Positions 27,234 to 37,380 of a stretch of 64,000 bases of DNA are shown piece by piece; positions within the stretch are counted from its first letter, which is position 1; each line of letters starts with the position of its first letter. Both the position numbers and the translations under genes were made by a program. Origin of the DNA: Oscillospiraceae bacterium (GTDB taxonomy: Bacteria > Bacillota > Clostridia > Oscillospirales > Oscillospiraceae); the NCBI GenBank assembly GCA_015067545.1, contig SVMG01000003.1:95764-159763 (forward strand). Reading direction: 5' to 3'. A model generated the notes under the pieces. It saw only the letters and a list, made by a program, of their open reading frames with translations. It had not been told where the DNA came from and did not search any database.

Positions 27234-29288
27234 TTACAGACCCAGTTCATCATCCGTAAAATCCACCTGGAAGGTCCAGGTTGTAGCGGCCTCATCATCC
27301 AGCTTGGCAGTGAAGGTTACAAGGCCTTCGCCCCGCAGCTTCAGCTCCACAGAGACTGTGCCTGCGAACACCTCACGCTCCTCCACCAGCTCTGCTCCAT
27401 TCCAAATGGTCAGAACGCAGTCCACTTCCGGTACTTCCTTCAGCTCCAGGGGGATCAGAAGCTCCACGGTGTTATCCGGCTCTGTAACCGGGGGGATTTC
27501 CGGGCCGGTGCTGGCAGGTAAGCCCTTGGATATCGTCAGCTTAATGGTGGTGTTCACATCCAGCTTGGTTCCACCGTCGGGATACTGCTTCAAAACCGTG
27601 CCCTTGGGCTCGCTGCTTTCCTGTTCCTCGATCTCCACATTGATGAAGCCGGCCTCCGTCAGCATATGCTCTGCCACAGATTGGCTGTAGGTCTCCACTC
27701 TCGGCAGGTCTGCCACCACGATCTGCGGGCCGGTGCTGATCCACAGGATCACAGTCTGACCCTTCTCCAGCGGCTCACCTTCAATGGGGTCCGTACGGAT
27801 CACGCAGCCCTTTTCAATGTCGCTGCTGTTTTCCATCTTCGGCAGGAACTTCAGATCCAGTTCCATGGCATTGAGGAAGTTTTCCGCTTGCTGCTGGGGC
27901 ACATGGGAAAGATCCACCATCACCTTTTCCTCCGGCTGAGGGCCGAGGCTGATGACCACGCGAATGGTGTCGCCCTTGGTTATTTTCTTTCCTGCCTTGG
28001 GTGTCTGATCCATGATCGCACCCTTTTCAAAGTCAGCACTGTATTGCTTGCTGCTGATCTCTACAGAAAAATCTCCGTAATTCTTGTTCTCATCGAATAT
28101 CTGGCTCATCAGATTCGGAACTGTGATCAATTCCTCAGAGGAGCCGCCACCAAACAGGGCCACGCAGAGCAAAATAATGGCTGCCAATGCCACAACGGCA
28201 CAGGAAATGATTGCGATCGTGGCCACCTTGCTCCGCTCTTCCTTATCCTCCACGATCACTTCCTTGCGCCGAGCAGGCTTTTTGGCCGGTGTCGGCTGGG
28301 GATCGGGGCGTTGTCTGGGGGGCGTTGCCCGGGCAGCTGTTCGCTCTGCTGCCGTCTTGGGCAAGGGCATGGTCTCATCCACATCCCGCTTGGGCGGCTG
28401 CAGGCGGGTCGCCGCATCCATGTCTGTATTGGGATTGTTGTAATCAAACAAAATGGTGGGATTTTTCCGGAATTCATCCAGATCCGTCAGCAATGCCCCT
28501 GCGGAAGGATACCGATCCGCGGGATCATGGGCCATGGATCGCACAATGATCTGTTCAAGACCGCCGGGGATATTGGGATTCAGCATGGAGGGCAGTGTTG
28601 CCTTGCCGTTGATATGCTGAATGGCCACTGCCACAGGAGACTCCCCATCATAGGGAGGCTTGCCGGTTGCCATCTCATACATGACAACACCCAAAGAGTA
28701 CAGATCAGACCGGTTGTCCACCCGGCCTCCCTTAGCCTGTTCGGGGGAAATATAGTGCACCGAGCCCAGCGCTTCCTTGGTCAGGGTATTACTCTCGGAC
28801 ATCACCCGGGCGATGCCGAAGTCCGTCACCTTCACAGAGCCGTTTTTCAGCACCATCACATTGTGGGGCTTGATATCCCGGTGGATGATACCCCGGCTGT
28901 GGGCGTGATCCAGAGCCTTGGCGATCTGGATCGCGAAATGCAGGGTCTCCTTCCAGTTGAGCGTGCCCTTTCTTTCCATATACTGCTTCAGCGTAATGCC
29001 ATCGATCAGCTCCATAACGATGTAATCCGCCTCATCTGTGGTGGAAACATCGTAAACCGACACGATATTCGGATGGCTGAGCATGGCAACTGCCTGGCTC
29101 TCCGCATGGAAGCGGCGGCGGAACTCTTCATCCTTGGTATATTCCGCCTTCAGGATCTTGATGGCAACCAGTCGGTTCAGCCGATGGCAGCGGGCCTTAT
29201 AGACCACAGCCATACCGCCAACGCCCAAAACCTCCAGTATCTCATATCGGTTGTCCAGCAACCGACCGATATATTTATCCATATCCAT
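27234..29288 (-). CDS. prkC: Membrane Ser/Thr protein kinase with PASTA domains
   Basis: 684 residues. The kinase domain (1-270) shows VGGMAVVYKA, the catalytic HRDIKPHN and DFG motifs. A Pro/Lys/Arg-rich linker leads to one membrane helix (VATIAIISCAVVALAAIILL, about residue 360). Three extracellular PASTA repeats follow, then a roughly 85-residue beta-rich tail. PASTA domains sense muropeptides or lipid II, linking cell-wall state and growth. The antagonistic phosphatase gene lies 25 nt upstream. Confidence 0.97.
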   Translation of the reverse strand: MDMDKYIGRLLDNRYEILEVLGVGGMAVVYKARCHRLNRLVAIKILKAEYTKDEEFRRRFHAESQAVAMLSHPNIVSVYDVSTTDEADYIVMELIDGITLKQYMERKGTLNWKETLHFAIQIAKALDHAHSRGIIHRDIKPHNVMVLKNGSVKVTDFGIARVMSESNTLTKEALGSVHYISPEQAKGGRVDNRSDLYSLGVVMYEMATGKPPYDGESPVAVAIQHINGKATLPSMLNPNIPGGLEQIIVRSMAHDPADRYPSAGALLTDLDEFRKNPTILFDYNNPNTDMDAATRLQPPKRDVDETMPLPKTAAERTAARATPPRQRPDPQPTPAKKPARRKEVIVEDKEERSKVATIAIISCAVVALAAIILLCVALFGGGSSEELITVPNLMSQIFDENKNYGDFSVEISSKQYSADFEKGAIMDQTPKAGKKITKGDTIRVVISLGPQPEEKVMVDLSHVPQQQAENFLNAMELDLKFLPKMENSSDIEKGCVIRTDPIEGEPLEKGQTVILWISTGPQIVVADLPRVETYSQSVAEHMLTEAGFINVEIEEQESSEPKGTVLKQYPDGGTKLDVNTTIKLTISKGLPASTGPEIPPVTEPDNTVELLIPLELKEVPEVDCVLTIWNGAELVEEREVFAGTVSVELKLRGEGLVTFTAKLDDEAATTWTFQVDFTDDELGL

Positions 29289-29313
29289 ATAAGTATCTCC
29301 TCTCTAAACCGGC

Positions 29314-30045
29314 TCAGAGCTGAACCAGTACGCAGGTCACATTATCCGGCGCGCCCCGGTTCTTGGCAATGTCCAGCAGCTGCTGGCAGCAATGTGCCTT
29401 TTCTTCCCCGTGGACCACCTCAAAGAGTATTTCCTGGTCGTCAATAATATTGCTCAGTCCATCGGAGCACAACAGCAGAAAGTCCTCACGCTCCATATCC
29501 ACATGGAACAGATCGCTCTCGGCGATAGCCTCTGTGCCGACTGCACGGGTGATGTAATTTTTCCCGGGATAGCTTTTCGCCTCCTCAGGGGTCAGCTCTC
29601 CACGCAGAACCATCATTTCCACCAGGGAATGGTCAACGGTGATCTTTTGGATGCCTCCGGCGTTGATGCGGTAAGCCCGGCTGTCACCTACATTGACAAC
29701 AGTGGCTTCTTTATCCCGGATCAGTGCCGCCACCAGGGTGGTACCCATGCCGGAAAACTCCTCAAACTGTTGTCCCTGATCAAAGACAGTAAAGTTCGCC
29801 AGTTTGACTGCGGCCTGTAGCATTTGGTCGATCTCGGCCTGGGTCATGTCGCTGATCCATGTCCTGCGGACTTCATCCACAAAGACCTCCGCAGCCAGAC
29901 TGCTGGCAACATTGCCGGATTTGGCGCCGCCCATGCCGTCGCAAACGATGCACAGCACCGCTTCCCGGTCCAGGTTTTCAATTTGGAATGTGTCCTGATT
30001 CTGCTCACGGACGCATCCGGGATCCGTAATTCCCCAATACTGCAT
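29314..30045 (-). CDS. stp: PP2C-type Ser/Thr phosphatase (Stp/PrpC)
   Basis: 243 residues with metal-binding motifs REQNQDTF, CDGMGGAKSGN and LLCSDGLSNII, and the final PDNVTCVLVQL. It is cytosolic and reverses PrkC phosphorylation. AAGGAG precedes the ATG. It is 31 nt downstream of rlmN and 25 nt upstream of prkC. Confidence 0.97.
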   Translation of the reverse strand: MQYWGITDPGCVREQNQDTFQIENLDREAVLCIVCDGMGGAKSGNVASSLAAEVFVDEVRRTWISDMTQAEIDQMLQAAVKLANFTVFDQGQQFEEFSGMGTTLVAALIRDKEATVVNVGDSRAYRINAGGIQKITVDHSLVEMMVLRGELTPEEAKSYPGKNYITRAVGTEAIAESDLFHVDMEREDFLLLCSDGLSNIIDDQEILFEVVHGEEKAHCCQQLLDIAKNRGAPDNVTCVLVQL

Positions 30046-30076
30046 ATTGCGTCACTCCTTTCGGGTGATTGACTCC

Positions 30077-31129
30077 TTACCTGCTGTTTGCAGGTGCAGA
30101 TCGTTCTTTGGTATATTTTCTTCTCAGCTGGCCGCAGGAGGCGTCGATATCGCCGCCCAATGTCCTGCGAACGGTTGCGGGAATCCCCGCATCCTCCAGG
30201 GTCTTCTGAAATTTTGCCACCGCATCACGGGTGCTGGGCTTCAGCGGGCTTTCCTCCACATGGTTCAGCGGGATCAGGTTAAAATGCGCCGGCAGACCCT
30301 TGAGCCTGTGGATCAATTCCTTTGCATGCTCTGCTGAATCATTGACGCCGTGGATCATGGCGTACTCGAACGAGATCCGCCGGGAGGTTTCTGCATAATA
30401 GCGGCGGCAGGCCGCCAGCAACTGCTCCGTAGGATATGCCTTATTCACCGGCATAATGGTGTTTCGCACTTCATCATTGGGCGCGTGCAGGGACACAGAC
30501 AATGTGATCTGCAGCTTCCGCTTAGCCAGCTCGTCGATCTTCGGCACAAGGCCGCAGGTGCTGAGGCTGATGTGGCGCATGGAAATGTTCATGCCGTCCG
30601 CGCTGTTCACCAGCTCCAAAAAGCGCATGACATTGTCAAAATTGTCAAGCGGTTCGCCAATGCCCATCAAAACGATATGGGAAATGGGCAATCCGGAGTC
30701 GATCTGCGTGAACAGAACCTGGTCCAGCATCTCAAAGGGCTCCAGCTTTCTGACCAGACCGCCCAAGGTGGATGCGCAGAAGGCGCAGCCCATGCGGCAG
30801 CCCACTTCCGAGGAAATGCAGACCGTGTTGCCGTAATGATAACGCATCAACACTGTCTCCACGCAGTTTCCGTCGGACAAGCGCCATAAATACTTGATGG
30901 TGCCATCCTTTTGGGATTCCTGCTTGCGCACCACCTCCGGCGCACAGATCGGATACCGGCTTGTCAGCTCTGCCCGCAAACCCTGAGGCAGATTGGACAT
31001 TTCATCATAGCTTTTGACGCCCTTATGGAGCCATGTAAAGACCTGCTTGGCGCGAAAAGCCGGTTGTCCCAATTCCTTGAGGACACCGCCGATTTCCGCC
31101 ATGGTCATGGATTTCAAATTTTCGTTCAT
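30077..31129 (-). CDS. rlmN: 23S rRNA/tRNA adenine-C2 methyltransferase RlmN
   Basis: 350 residues. The radical-SAM motif is CRMGCAFC (CxxxCxxC). The methyl-carrying Cys pair is present: STCGLVPKI and a C-terminal DASCGQLRRKY. It methylates A2503 of 23S rRNA and A37 of some tRNAs. It overlaps rsmB by 4 nt (ATGA). Confidence 0.97.
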   Translation of the reverse strand: MNENLKSMTMAEIGGVLKELGQPAFRAKQVFTWLHKGVKSYDEMSNLPQGLRAELTSRYPICAPEVVRKQESQKDGTIKYLWRLSDGNCVETVLMRYHYGNTVCISSEVGCRMGCAFCASTLGGLVRKLEPFEMLDQVLFTQIDSGLPISHIVLMGIGEPLDNFDNVMRFLELVNSADGMNISMRHISLSTCGLVPKIDELAKRKLQITLSVSLHAPNDEVRNTIMPVNKAYPTEQLLAACRRYYAETSRRISFEYAMIHGVNDSAEHAKELIHRLKGLPAHFNLIPLNHVEESPLKPSTRDAVAKFQKTLEDAGIPATVRRTLGGDIDASCGQLRRKYTKERSAPANSR

Positions 31130-32445
31130 GCCTTCCTCCGCAGCTTTGCGATGAAGAAGCCATCGGTGTCATATTCGCCGGGCACCAGGGTCAGCATGCC
31201 TGTGGTGTTCCCGGGAAACACCGGTGGAAGCTCCAGCGGCTCCAGCGCAAAATCACTGCGGTGCTTCAAGAACGCCTCTATAACAGCTTCATTTTCGCCC
31301 CGTACCAAGGTACAGGTGGAATACAGCAATACACCGCCGGGCTTGACATACTCTGCCTGCTTGTCCAGGATCTTCAGCTGAAGTTGGGGCAGCCTGGCCA
31401 TGTCGTCCGGGTCTTTGTAACGGATATCCGGCTTTTTGCGGATGATGCCGTAACCGGAGCAGGGCACATCTGCCAGCACCACATCCATCTTCTCCAGCCA
31501 GCCGGCATGGTTTTCTGTGGCATCCTGCTCCCGCACCAGCACACAGTCCAGCCCCAAACGGTCTGCACCGTGCTGAATAAGGGTGGTTTTGTGTCGGTGA
31601 ATATCGCAGGAACGGATATGTCCCTTGTTTTCCATCATGATCGCTGCTGCAAAGGTCTTTCCGCCGGGAGCGGCGCAGCAATCCAGTACACGGGTGGCAT
31701 CCCCTGCCTGGATCCCGGCGCACCGGACCGCCAGCTTGCTTGCTGCGTCCTGGACATAGAAAAGTCCGTCCTTGAAGGCTTGAAGCTTTTCCAAGCTGCC
31801 GGTGTTGCTCAGTACCAGGCAATCCGGCATCCAGGAGTGGGGCAACGCTGTAACATCCTCCTGCTCCAGCTTTTCTATCAATTCCTGCATGGTGATACGC
31901 AGGGTGTTAAGCTGCACCACCGTTTGCGGTGTGTCGTTATTGGCCGCCAGCATAGGCTCTAAGCGCTCCTTGCCCACATAGCCTTCCAAAAGATCGATGA
32001 GCTTTTGGGGATGGCTGTAACGGTCTTCCAAGGATGTGGGCTGCTGCAATGTGCCCTTGGTGCGCACCGCACTGCGCAGCACAGCATTCACCAGACCCGG
32101 TGCAAAGCGCTGGGTGCGGCAGTATTTTTTTACCAGATCCACCGACTCGTTGACTGCGGCAGATTCCGGGATCTTGTCCAATTCATAAATCTGATACAGG
32201 CCCATGTGCAAAATATCCCGCACCACAGGATGCAGGTCCTTGACCTTGCCCGTCAGAAGCTGCTGCAAGAAGAAATCCAGCATTCCGCGGTGCTGCAGAA
32301 CGCCGTAGCACAGCCGGGTGGCCAAGGCGGCATCCCGTCTGTCCAGGCGATCCCTGGCAATATAATCTTTCAATACGCCGTTAGACCAGGCTGCCCGCTT
32401 CCGGCAGGCGATCAACGCATCCAGTGCTGTTTTTCTCGCAGACAT
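31126..32445 (-). CDS. rsmB: 16S rRNA cytosine-967 C5 methyltransferase RsmB
   Basis: 439 residues: an N-terminal NusB-like domain (RAAWSNGVLKDYIARDRLDR onward) and a C-terminal Rossmann methyltransferase. Two catalytic Cys motifs appear: LADVPCSGYG and LYSTCTL; SAM binding is at VLDCCAAPGGKT. It lies 2 nt after fmt and overlaps rlmN. Confidence 0.97.
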   Translation of the reverse strand: MSARKTALDALIACRKRAAWSNGVLKDYIARDRLDRRDAALATRLCYGVLQHRGMLDFFLQQLLTGKVKDLHPVVRDILHMGLYQIYELDKIPESAAVNESVDLVKKYCRTQRFAPGLVNAVLRSAVRTKGTLQQPTSLEDRYSHPQKLIDLLEGYVGKERLEPMLAANNDTPQTVVQLNTLRITMQELIEKLEQEDVTALPHSWMPDCLVLSNTGSLEKLQAFKDGLFYVQDAASKLAVRCAGIQAGDATRVLDCCAAPGGKTFAAAIMMENKGHIRSCDIHRHKTTLIQHGADRLGLDCVLVREQDATENHAGWLEKMDVVLADVPCSGYGIIRKKPDIRYKDPDDMARLPQLQLKILDKQAEYVKPGGVLLYSTCTLVRGENEAVIEAFLKHRSDFALEPLELPPVFPGNTTGMLTLVPGEYDTDGFFIAKLRRKA

Positions 32446-32447
32446 GT

Positions 32448-33356
32448 TTATCCCTCCAATGGGTGTCCTCTGAAATAATCCGGTGCGGCCATCCGCTTAC
32501 CACCCTCGGCCTGTAAGGAGCGAATTTCGATGGCTCCCTCTCCGCAGGCGACCCGCAGACCGGTCTTGGTCAAGCCCAGGATCGTTCCCGGCGTGCCGCT
32601 TCCTTCCACCACTTTTGTGGCGTGTATCTTGAATTTTGTACCGTTCAGCTCCGCCGTAGCCACAGGCCAGGGGTGCAGACCGCGTACCTGATTGTGCACC
32701 TGCTGTGCGCTCTTCGTCCAATCAATGGGGCACATGGTCTTGTCCAGCATGGGTGCATAGGTAGCCTTGGAGGCATCCTGAGCAGTGCCCTTGGCTTCAC
32801 CCTTTTCCACTTTGGAAAGGGTCTTGCTCAAAAGCTCTGCACCCAATACTGCAAGCCTGTCCAAAAGCTCTCCGGCCGTTTCATCCTCGCCGATGGAGGT
32901 CTTCGCCACATCGATCATATTTCCGGCGTCCATTTCCCGGCACAGGTACATAGCCGTCACGCCGGTCTCGGCCAAGCCATCCAGCACCGCCCACTGATAA
33001 GGAGCAGAGCCCCGATACTGGGGCAGGATGCTTGCATGAATGTTAATGAAGCCTTCAGGCGCAATATCCAGCACCCGCTGGGGCAGGATCCGGCCATAGG
33101 CCACAACTGCTACCACATCCGGCTGTAAGGCCTTCAGCTGCTCCACCGTTTCGTCCTCCCGGAAGTTTTCCGGCTGAAAAACTGGTAAACCGTGAGCCAG
33201 TGCCACCTCTTTTACCGGGGGATATACCATTTTCATACCCCGTCCCTTGGGACGGTCCGGCTGGGTGTACACGCCAACCACCTCAAAGCCATCTTCCAAA
33301 ATCTTGGTCAGACAGGTGGCCGCGATCTCCGGGGTTCCCATAAATACAACGCGCAT
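32448..33356 (-). CDS. fmt: Methionyl-tRNA formyltransferase
   Basis: 302 residues from ATG 33356 (MRVVFMGTPEIAATCL). Upstream in-frame codons to 33473 lie within the def region and are not part of the gene. The formyl-folate site NIHASILPQYRGSAPYQWA is complete. It formylates initiator Met-tRNA; the partner deformylase is encoded 20 nt upstream. Confidence 0.97.
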   Translation of the reverse strand: MRVVFMGTPEIAATCLTKILEDGFEVVGVYTQPDRPKGRGMKMVYPPVKEVALAHGLPVFQPENFREDETVEQLKALQPDVVAVVAYGRILPQRVLDIAPEGFINIHASILPQYRGSAPYQWAVLDGLAETGVTAMYLCREMDAGNMIDVAKTSIGEDETAGELLDRLAVLGAELLSKTLSKVEKGEAKGTAQDASKATYAPMLDKTMCPIDWTKSAQQVHNQVRGLHPWPVATAELNGTKFKIHATKVVEGSGTPGTILGLTKTGLRVACGEGAIEIRSLQAEGGKRMAAPDYFRGHPLEG

Positions 33357-33376
33357 TTGCTTTCCTCCAAAGGAAA

Positions 33377-33850
33377 TTACTCGTCGGCCTCCAGCTCCTC
33401 CTCGGTCAGGAAACGCTCCATGACCTGGGTATACAGGATGCCATCCAAATGATCCAGCTCGTGGCAGAAGCAACGACCAATAAGCTCTTCGCCCTCGGCT
33501 TCGAACCAGTTGCCGTTTCGGTCTTGGGCCCGCACCTTAGCATAGTAAGGCCGCTTCACCAGGCCGTACCGGCCGGGTACGCTGAGACAGCCCTCCGGGC
33601 CTTCCTGCTCGCCATCGGTAGCGATGAGTTCAGGGTTCACCAGCTCCAGGATCTCTTCCCCGGTATCCACGATGACCACTCTTCTCAGAATGCCGATCTG
33701 CGGAGCTGCCAAGCCAACACCGTTGGCCTCTTCCAACGTTTCAGCCATATCATCCAACAGTTTATGCAGTTTTGCATCAAACTTTTCCACCGGCCTGCAA
33801 ACTTTATGCAGTGCGGGGTCTTTGTCATCCAAAATTTTTCGCAGTCCCAT
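33377..33850 (-). CDS. def: Peptide deformylase
   Basis: 157 residues. All three motifs are present: GVGLAAPQIGI, EGCLSVPG (metal Cys) and CHELDHLDGILY (HExxH). This is the standard metal enzyme that removes N-formyl groups from nascent proteins. It lies 12 nt after priA. Confidence 0.97.
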   Translation of the reverse strand: MGLRKILDDKDPALHKVCRPVEKFDAKLHKLLDDMAETLEEANGVGLAAPQIGILRRVVIVDTGEEILELVNPELIATDGEQEGPEGCLSVPGRYGLVKRPYYAKVRAQDRNGNWFEAEGEELIGRCFCHELDHLDGILYTQVMERFLTEEELEADE

Positions 33851-33862
33851 TTGCTTTCCTCT

Positions 33863-36313
33863 CTATTCTTCCAATCCGTTTACGTCCACGAAGGCGCTGA
33901 CGCCCCGGTTTTCCTTGTCCTGCATGAATTGCCGCAAAAGATGGGCGATCAGCAGCCGCAGCTGCTTCGTCATCCGGCATCGCAGTGTCAATCTGTAACG
34001 GAAATTGTAGTTGATCTTCGGCACCGCGCAGGGCGCAGGGCCTAATACCCGGCAAATTTCGCCGGAATATGCGGTTTGCTTCAGGCAGGCGTTCAGACTG
34101 TCACGGAATTTTGCCGCACCTCGCAGCACCCGGACTTCCTCCTGGCCCAAAAATGTAATGGACGCCAAGTCGCCAAAGGGTGGACATTCTTGAATTCGAC
34201 GCATTTCCAGCTCCAATTCAAAGAAGCCTTCGTAATCCTGCATAGCCGCCAGCTGGATAACCTTATGCTTGGGCACTACCGTCTGGATCAGCGCCTCACC
34301 TGGGGCATCGCCCCGTCCGGCACGGCCCACGACTTGGGTCAGCATATTGAAGGTGTTCTCCGCCGCCCGATAAGAGCCGGAATACAGCTCTCTGTCCGCA
34401 TCCAGCACGCCTACCAGGGTCACATCCGGGAAATTGAGGCCTTTCGCTACCATCTGCGTGCCGATCAGTACGGGAATGCGGTCATTTTTGAACCGCTCCA
34501 GTATTTTTTCGTGGGTATTCACCGCGCTGACTGTGTCTGCATCCATGCGGATCACTTCCATCTGCAGAAAACGCTCCTGCAATTCCTGCTGAGCCTTTTG
34601 CGTGCCCGTTCCCACTCGTTTCAGTGGGCCGCCACAGCTGGGACACCGCTCCGGTGCAGGGACGGAATGGCCGCAATAGTGGCACATAAGCCGCGCATTG
34701 GCGCTGTGATAGGTCAGTCTTGCACTGCACCGGGGACATTCGGGTGCTTCGCCGCAATCCACGCAAACCAGTGCGCGGCTGTTGCCCCGGCGATTGAGAA
34801 ACAGAATGCTCTGCTTCCCTGCTTTGTGAGTATTTTCAATGGCATCCAGCAGATCCCAGCTGAAATCGGAGTCATTTCCGTTTTTCAGCTCCTCCCCCAT
34901 GTCCACAATGCGAACCTTGGGCAGGGCACGACCGCCGAAGCGGTTTTTTAAGGTATACAGCTGATAATCGCCATTTTTTGCCCGGAACATACTTTCCACC
35001 GACGGTGTGGCAGAGCCAAGCACCACCAGGGCATTTTCCCGGTTTCCCCGCCAAATGGCCACTTCTTTGGCCGAATACCGGGGGGAATTCTCGGACTTGT
35101 AGGAGTGTTCCTGCTCCTCGTCCATGATAATAACACCAAATTGTGAACTGGGTGCGAACACCGCGCTGCGGGTTCCCACCACCACCTTGGCTTCCCCGGA
35201 AGCGATGCGCTTCCATTGGTCATTTCGCTCACCTGCGGAAAGACTGCTGTGCTGAACTGCCACCTTGTCTCCGAAATGGGCAGCAACCAAGCTTAGCAGC
35301 TGGGGTGTCAATCCAATTTCCGGCACCAGAAGCAATGCACTCTTGCCTTCCTCCAGGCAACGGCTGATGAGTTTCAGGTAGATGGCCGTCTTACCCGAGC
35401 CGGTAACGCCATGCAGCAGCGCCACTCCGGGCTTTTCCAGATGCATCTGCCCGTTCAGGCCATCAAAAACCGCTTGTTGCTCCGCACTCAATACCAACGG
35501 CCCATCCAGGACTGCAGGTCGAATTTCACGGCAGCGCAAAACCGGCTTGTCCGTCAGCACCAAATAGCCCAATTCCACCAATCGGTTGACCGTAGCGGTA
35601 TTGGCGCCCGTATAGTAGCACAGCTCCTTGACAGACACGCTGCCCAGACTGCACATAAGCTGCAGTACGCTTCTTTGCATGGCGGCGGACTTGGGTCGAC
35701 GGGAGGCAAACTCCATGGCTTCCTCCGCAGAAGATGCCAGGGTCGCAATTTTTTCCGTCTTATCCTTTGTTTGGCGCAGAAGGCTCGTCTTGCCGGTGAT
35801 CCACTTTTTCTTCAGCAGATACTGCAGTACGCCGCGGAAGGCCTCATCCTCCGAGACCAAATTGCGCAGCACGGCTTCTTCCGCCTGGCCACCCAAATTC
35901 TCCATGCAGGTCAGAAACTCCAAAGCAAATTCCCGGCGGGGCGGCTTGTCCTTCCAGCTTAAGTCATCTGTCAGACGGTAGGTGTTCTTTTCCTTGAACC
36001 AAAGGCCTGCCGGGAGCATCACCCGCACTGCCTCATAAAAGGTGCAGAAATATCGCTCCCGCAGAAATGCCGCCAAACGGAGCATCGTGGGCATCAGCAG
36101 GGACTTTTCATCCAGCACCTGCTCAATGGCCTTGAGGTTTTGTGCATGGCCATCCTCCACGGACAGCACTACACCCTCACAGCGGCGGTTGCCTCTTCCA
36201 AAGGGCACCATTACCCGCTGACCGGGTGTAAGGGACATTCCTTCAGGGATGGCATAGGAGTAGGGCTTGTCGATGGCAAAATTTGCCGCAGAAACAGCAA
36301 TTTTTCCGATCAT
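33863..36313 (-). CDS. priA: Primosomal replication-restart helicase PriA
   Basis: 816 residues. It has a 3'-end DNA-binding domain at the N-terminus, Walker A GVTGSGKTAIYL (about residue 315), Walker B IMDEEQEHSYK, and paired zinc sites (CVDCGEAPECPRC, CHYC, CPSCGG), then helicase motifs V and VI (VGRAGRGDAPGEALIQ). It restarts stalled forks. In many Firmicutes coaBC precedes it; here rpoZ directly precedes priA (18 nt). Confidence 0.97.
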   Translation of the reverse strand: MIGKIAVSAANFAIDKPYSYAIPEGMSLTPGQRVMVPFGRGNRRCEGVVLSVEDGHAQNLKAIEQVLDEKSLLMPTMLRLAAFLRERYFCTFYEAVRVMLPAGLWFKEKNTYRLTDDLSWKDKPPRREFALEFLTCMENLGGQAEEAVLRNLVSEDEAFRGVLQYLLKKKWITGKTSLLRQTKDKTEKIATLASSAEEAMEFASRRPKSAAMQRSVLQLMCSLGSVSVKELCYYTGANTATVNRLVELGYLVLTDKPVLRCREIRPAVLDGPLVLSAEQQAVFDGLNGQMHLEKPGVALLHGVTGSGKTAIYLKLISRCLEEGKSALLLVPEIGLTPQLLSLVAAHFGDKVAVQHSSLSAGERNDQWKRIASGEAKVVVGTRSAVFAPSSQFGVIIMDEEQEHSYKSENSPRYSAKEVAIWRGNRENALVVLGSATPSVESMFRAKNGDYQLYTLKNRFGGRALPKVRIVDMGEELKNGNDSDFSWDLLDAIENTHKAGKQSILFLNRRGNSRALVCVDCGEAPECPRCSARLTYHSANARLMCHYCGHSVPAPERCPSCGGPLKRVGTGTQKAQQELQERFLQMEVIRMDADTVSAVNTHEKILERFKNDRIPVLIGTQMVAKGLNFPDVTLVGVLDADRELYSGSYRAAENTFNMLTQVVGRAGRGDAPGEALIQTVVPKHKVIQLAAMQDYEGFFELELEMRRIQECPPFGDLASITFLGQEEVRVLRGAAKFRDSLNACLKQTAYSGEICRVLGPAPCAVPKINYNFRYRLTLRCRMTKQLRLLIAHLLRQFMQDKENRGVSAFVDVNGLEE

Positions 36314-36331
36314 GGCCCTTTCCTCCCTTTG

Positions 36332-36538
36332 TTATTTTGCGTATTCTTCCTTCAGCGTGGCAGTCAGCTTGCCCTCAGCCACTTCACGAATGGCCAGGGT
36401 AACGGGCTTTTCCGTCAGCTCCTCACCAAATTCCTCCGCCTCCTCGGCGATCTGGCGTGCCCGCTGGGCGACCACGTTCACCAGAAGGTAACGGCTCTTC
36501 ACATCTTTCAGCAAATCTGCTACAGGGGGGTACAACAT
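36332..36538 (-). CDS. rpoZ: RNA polymerase omega subunit
   Basis: 68 residues from ATG 36538 (MLYPPVADLLKDVKSRYLLV) with GGAGG 8 nt upstream. A TTG at 36553 is an alternative but overlaps the ribosome site. RYLLVNVVAQRARQIAEEAE carries the conserved omega signature. It aids polymerase assembly. It lies 15 nt after gmk, the usual pairing. Confidence 0.95.
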   Translation of the reverse strand: MLYPPVADLLKDVKSRYLLVNVVAQRARQIAEEAEEFGEELTEKPVTLAIREVAEGKLTATLKEEYAK

Positions 36539-36553
36539 ATTCTTTTCCTCCAA

Positions 36554-37114
36554 TTATTCCATATCCGCTTGTGCGATGATATGTAAAATCTGATCGGCAC
36601 AGGCCTGAGCCTGGTCGTTGACAACTACGTAATGATATTTTTCCTTTTGCTCCATTTCCCATTTGGCTCTTTCCAGCCGCATGGCGATCTGATCCTCCGC
36701 CGTGTCGCCCCGGCCGCGAAGCCGGCGCTCCAGCTCCTCCCAGGAGGGTGCTTCAATGAAGATCAGGGTGGCATCCGGGCGCTTTTTCTGAACATTGAAC
36801 GCACCCACGGGCTCGATATCCAGAATCACGTGACCTTTTTGAAGCTTGTCCTCCACCTGCTGGGCAGGCGTGCCATAGTAATTCTTGTTGTGGGCATCGT
36901 ACTCCAGGAATGCATCCTCTGCGATCATCTTCTGGAACTGCTCGTGGGTAACGAAGTAGTAATGCACGCCCTCCTGCTCACCGGGACGGGCGGCGCGGGT
37001 GGTGGCAGACACGGAGAACTGCAGGTCCGGTCTTCCGTCCATCACCTTTTTCAGTACCGTGCTTTTTCCCACACCGGATGCGCCGGAAATAATAAACAGC
37101 TTTCCCTTTGCCAT
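36554..37114 (-). CDS. gmk: Guanylate kinase
   Basis: 186 residues from ATG 37114 ([20 protein letters not shown]). The P-loop, GMP-binding (SATTRAARPGEQEGVHYYFV) and LID regions are complete. It converts GMP to GDP. The start overlaps the remA stop by one base. Confidence 0.97.
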   Translation of the reverse strand: MAKGKLFIISGASGVGKSTVLKKVMDGRPDLQFSVSATTRAARPGEQEGVHYYFVTHEQFQKMIAEDAFLEYDAHNKNYYGTPAQQVEDKLQKGHVILDIEPVGAFNVQKKRPDATLIFIEAPSWEELERRLRGRGDTAEDQIAMRLERAKWEMEQKEKYHYVVVNDQAQACADQILHIIAQADME

Positions 37115-37371
37115 TATGCACGCTCTCCTTCCTCGCATTGCTCCGTCCATCGGGCCGAGAGGGTCTCCGGAGCTATGGCAGACAGAATGACATGATCCGT
37201 ATCCATCAGCAGTACGGTTTTCGTCTTGTGGCCGTAGGATGCATCGATAAGCATTCCCCGGTCTCTGGCCTCCTGCACCAGGCGCTTAATGGGCGCAGAA
37301 TCCGGCGTGACGATGGCCAACAGCCGGTTTGCGGCGATCATACTCCCAAAACCAATGTTGATCAGCTTCAT
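37114..37371 (-). CDS. remA: RemA-family regulator (DUF370)
   Basis: 85 residues: [20 protein letters not shown] and [20 protein letters not shown] match RemA/YlzA. In Bacillus RemA forms DNA-wrapping rings and activates matrix and osmoprotection genes. Its place between yicC and gmk is conserved in Firmicutes. Confidence 0.96.
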   Translation of the reverse strand: MKLINIGFGSMIAANRLLAIVTPDSAPIKRLVQEARDRGMLIDASYGHKTKTVLLMDTDHVILSAIAPETLSARWTEQCEEGERA

Positions 37372-37380
37372 AGTAACCTC

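Noticed and set aside
27666..29447. 593-codon ORF opposite prkC
   Set aside because: Antisense of a kinase with complete motifs.
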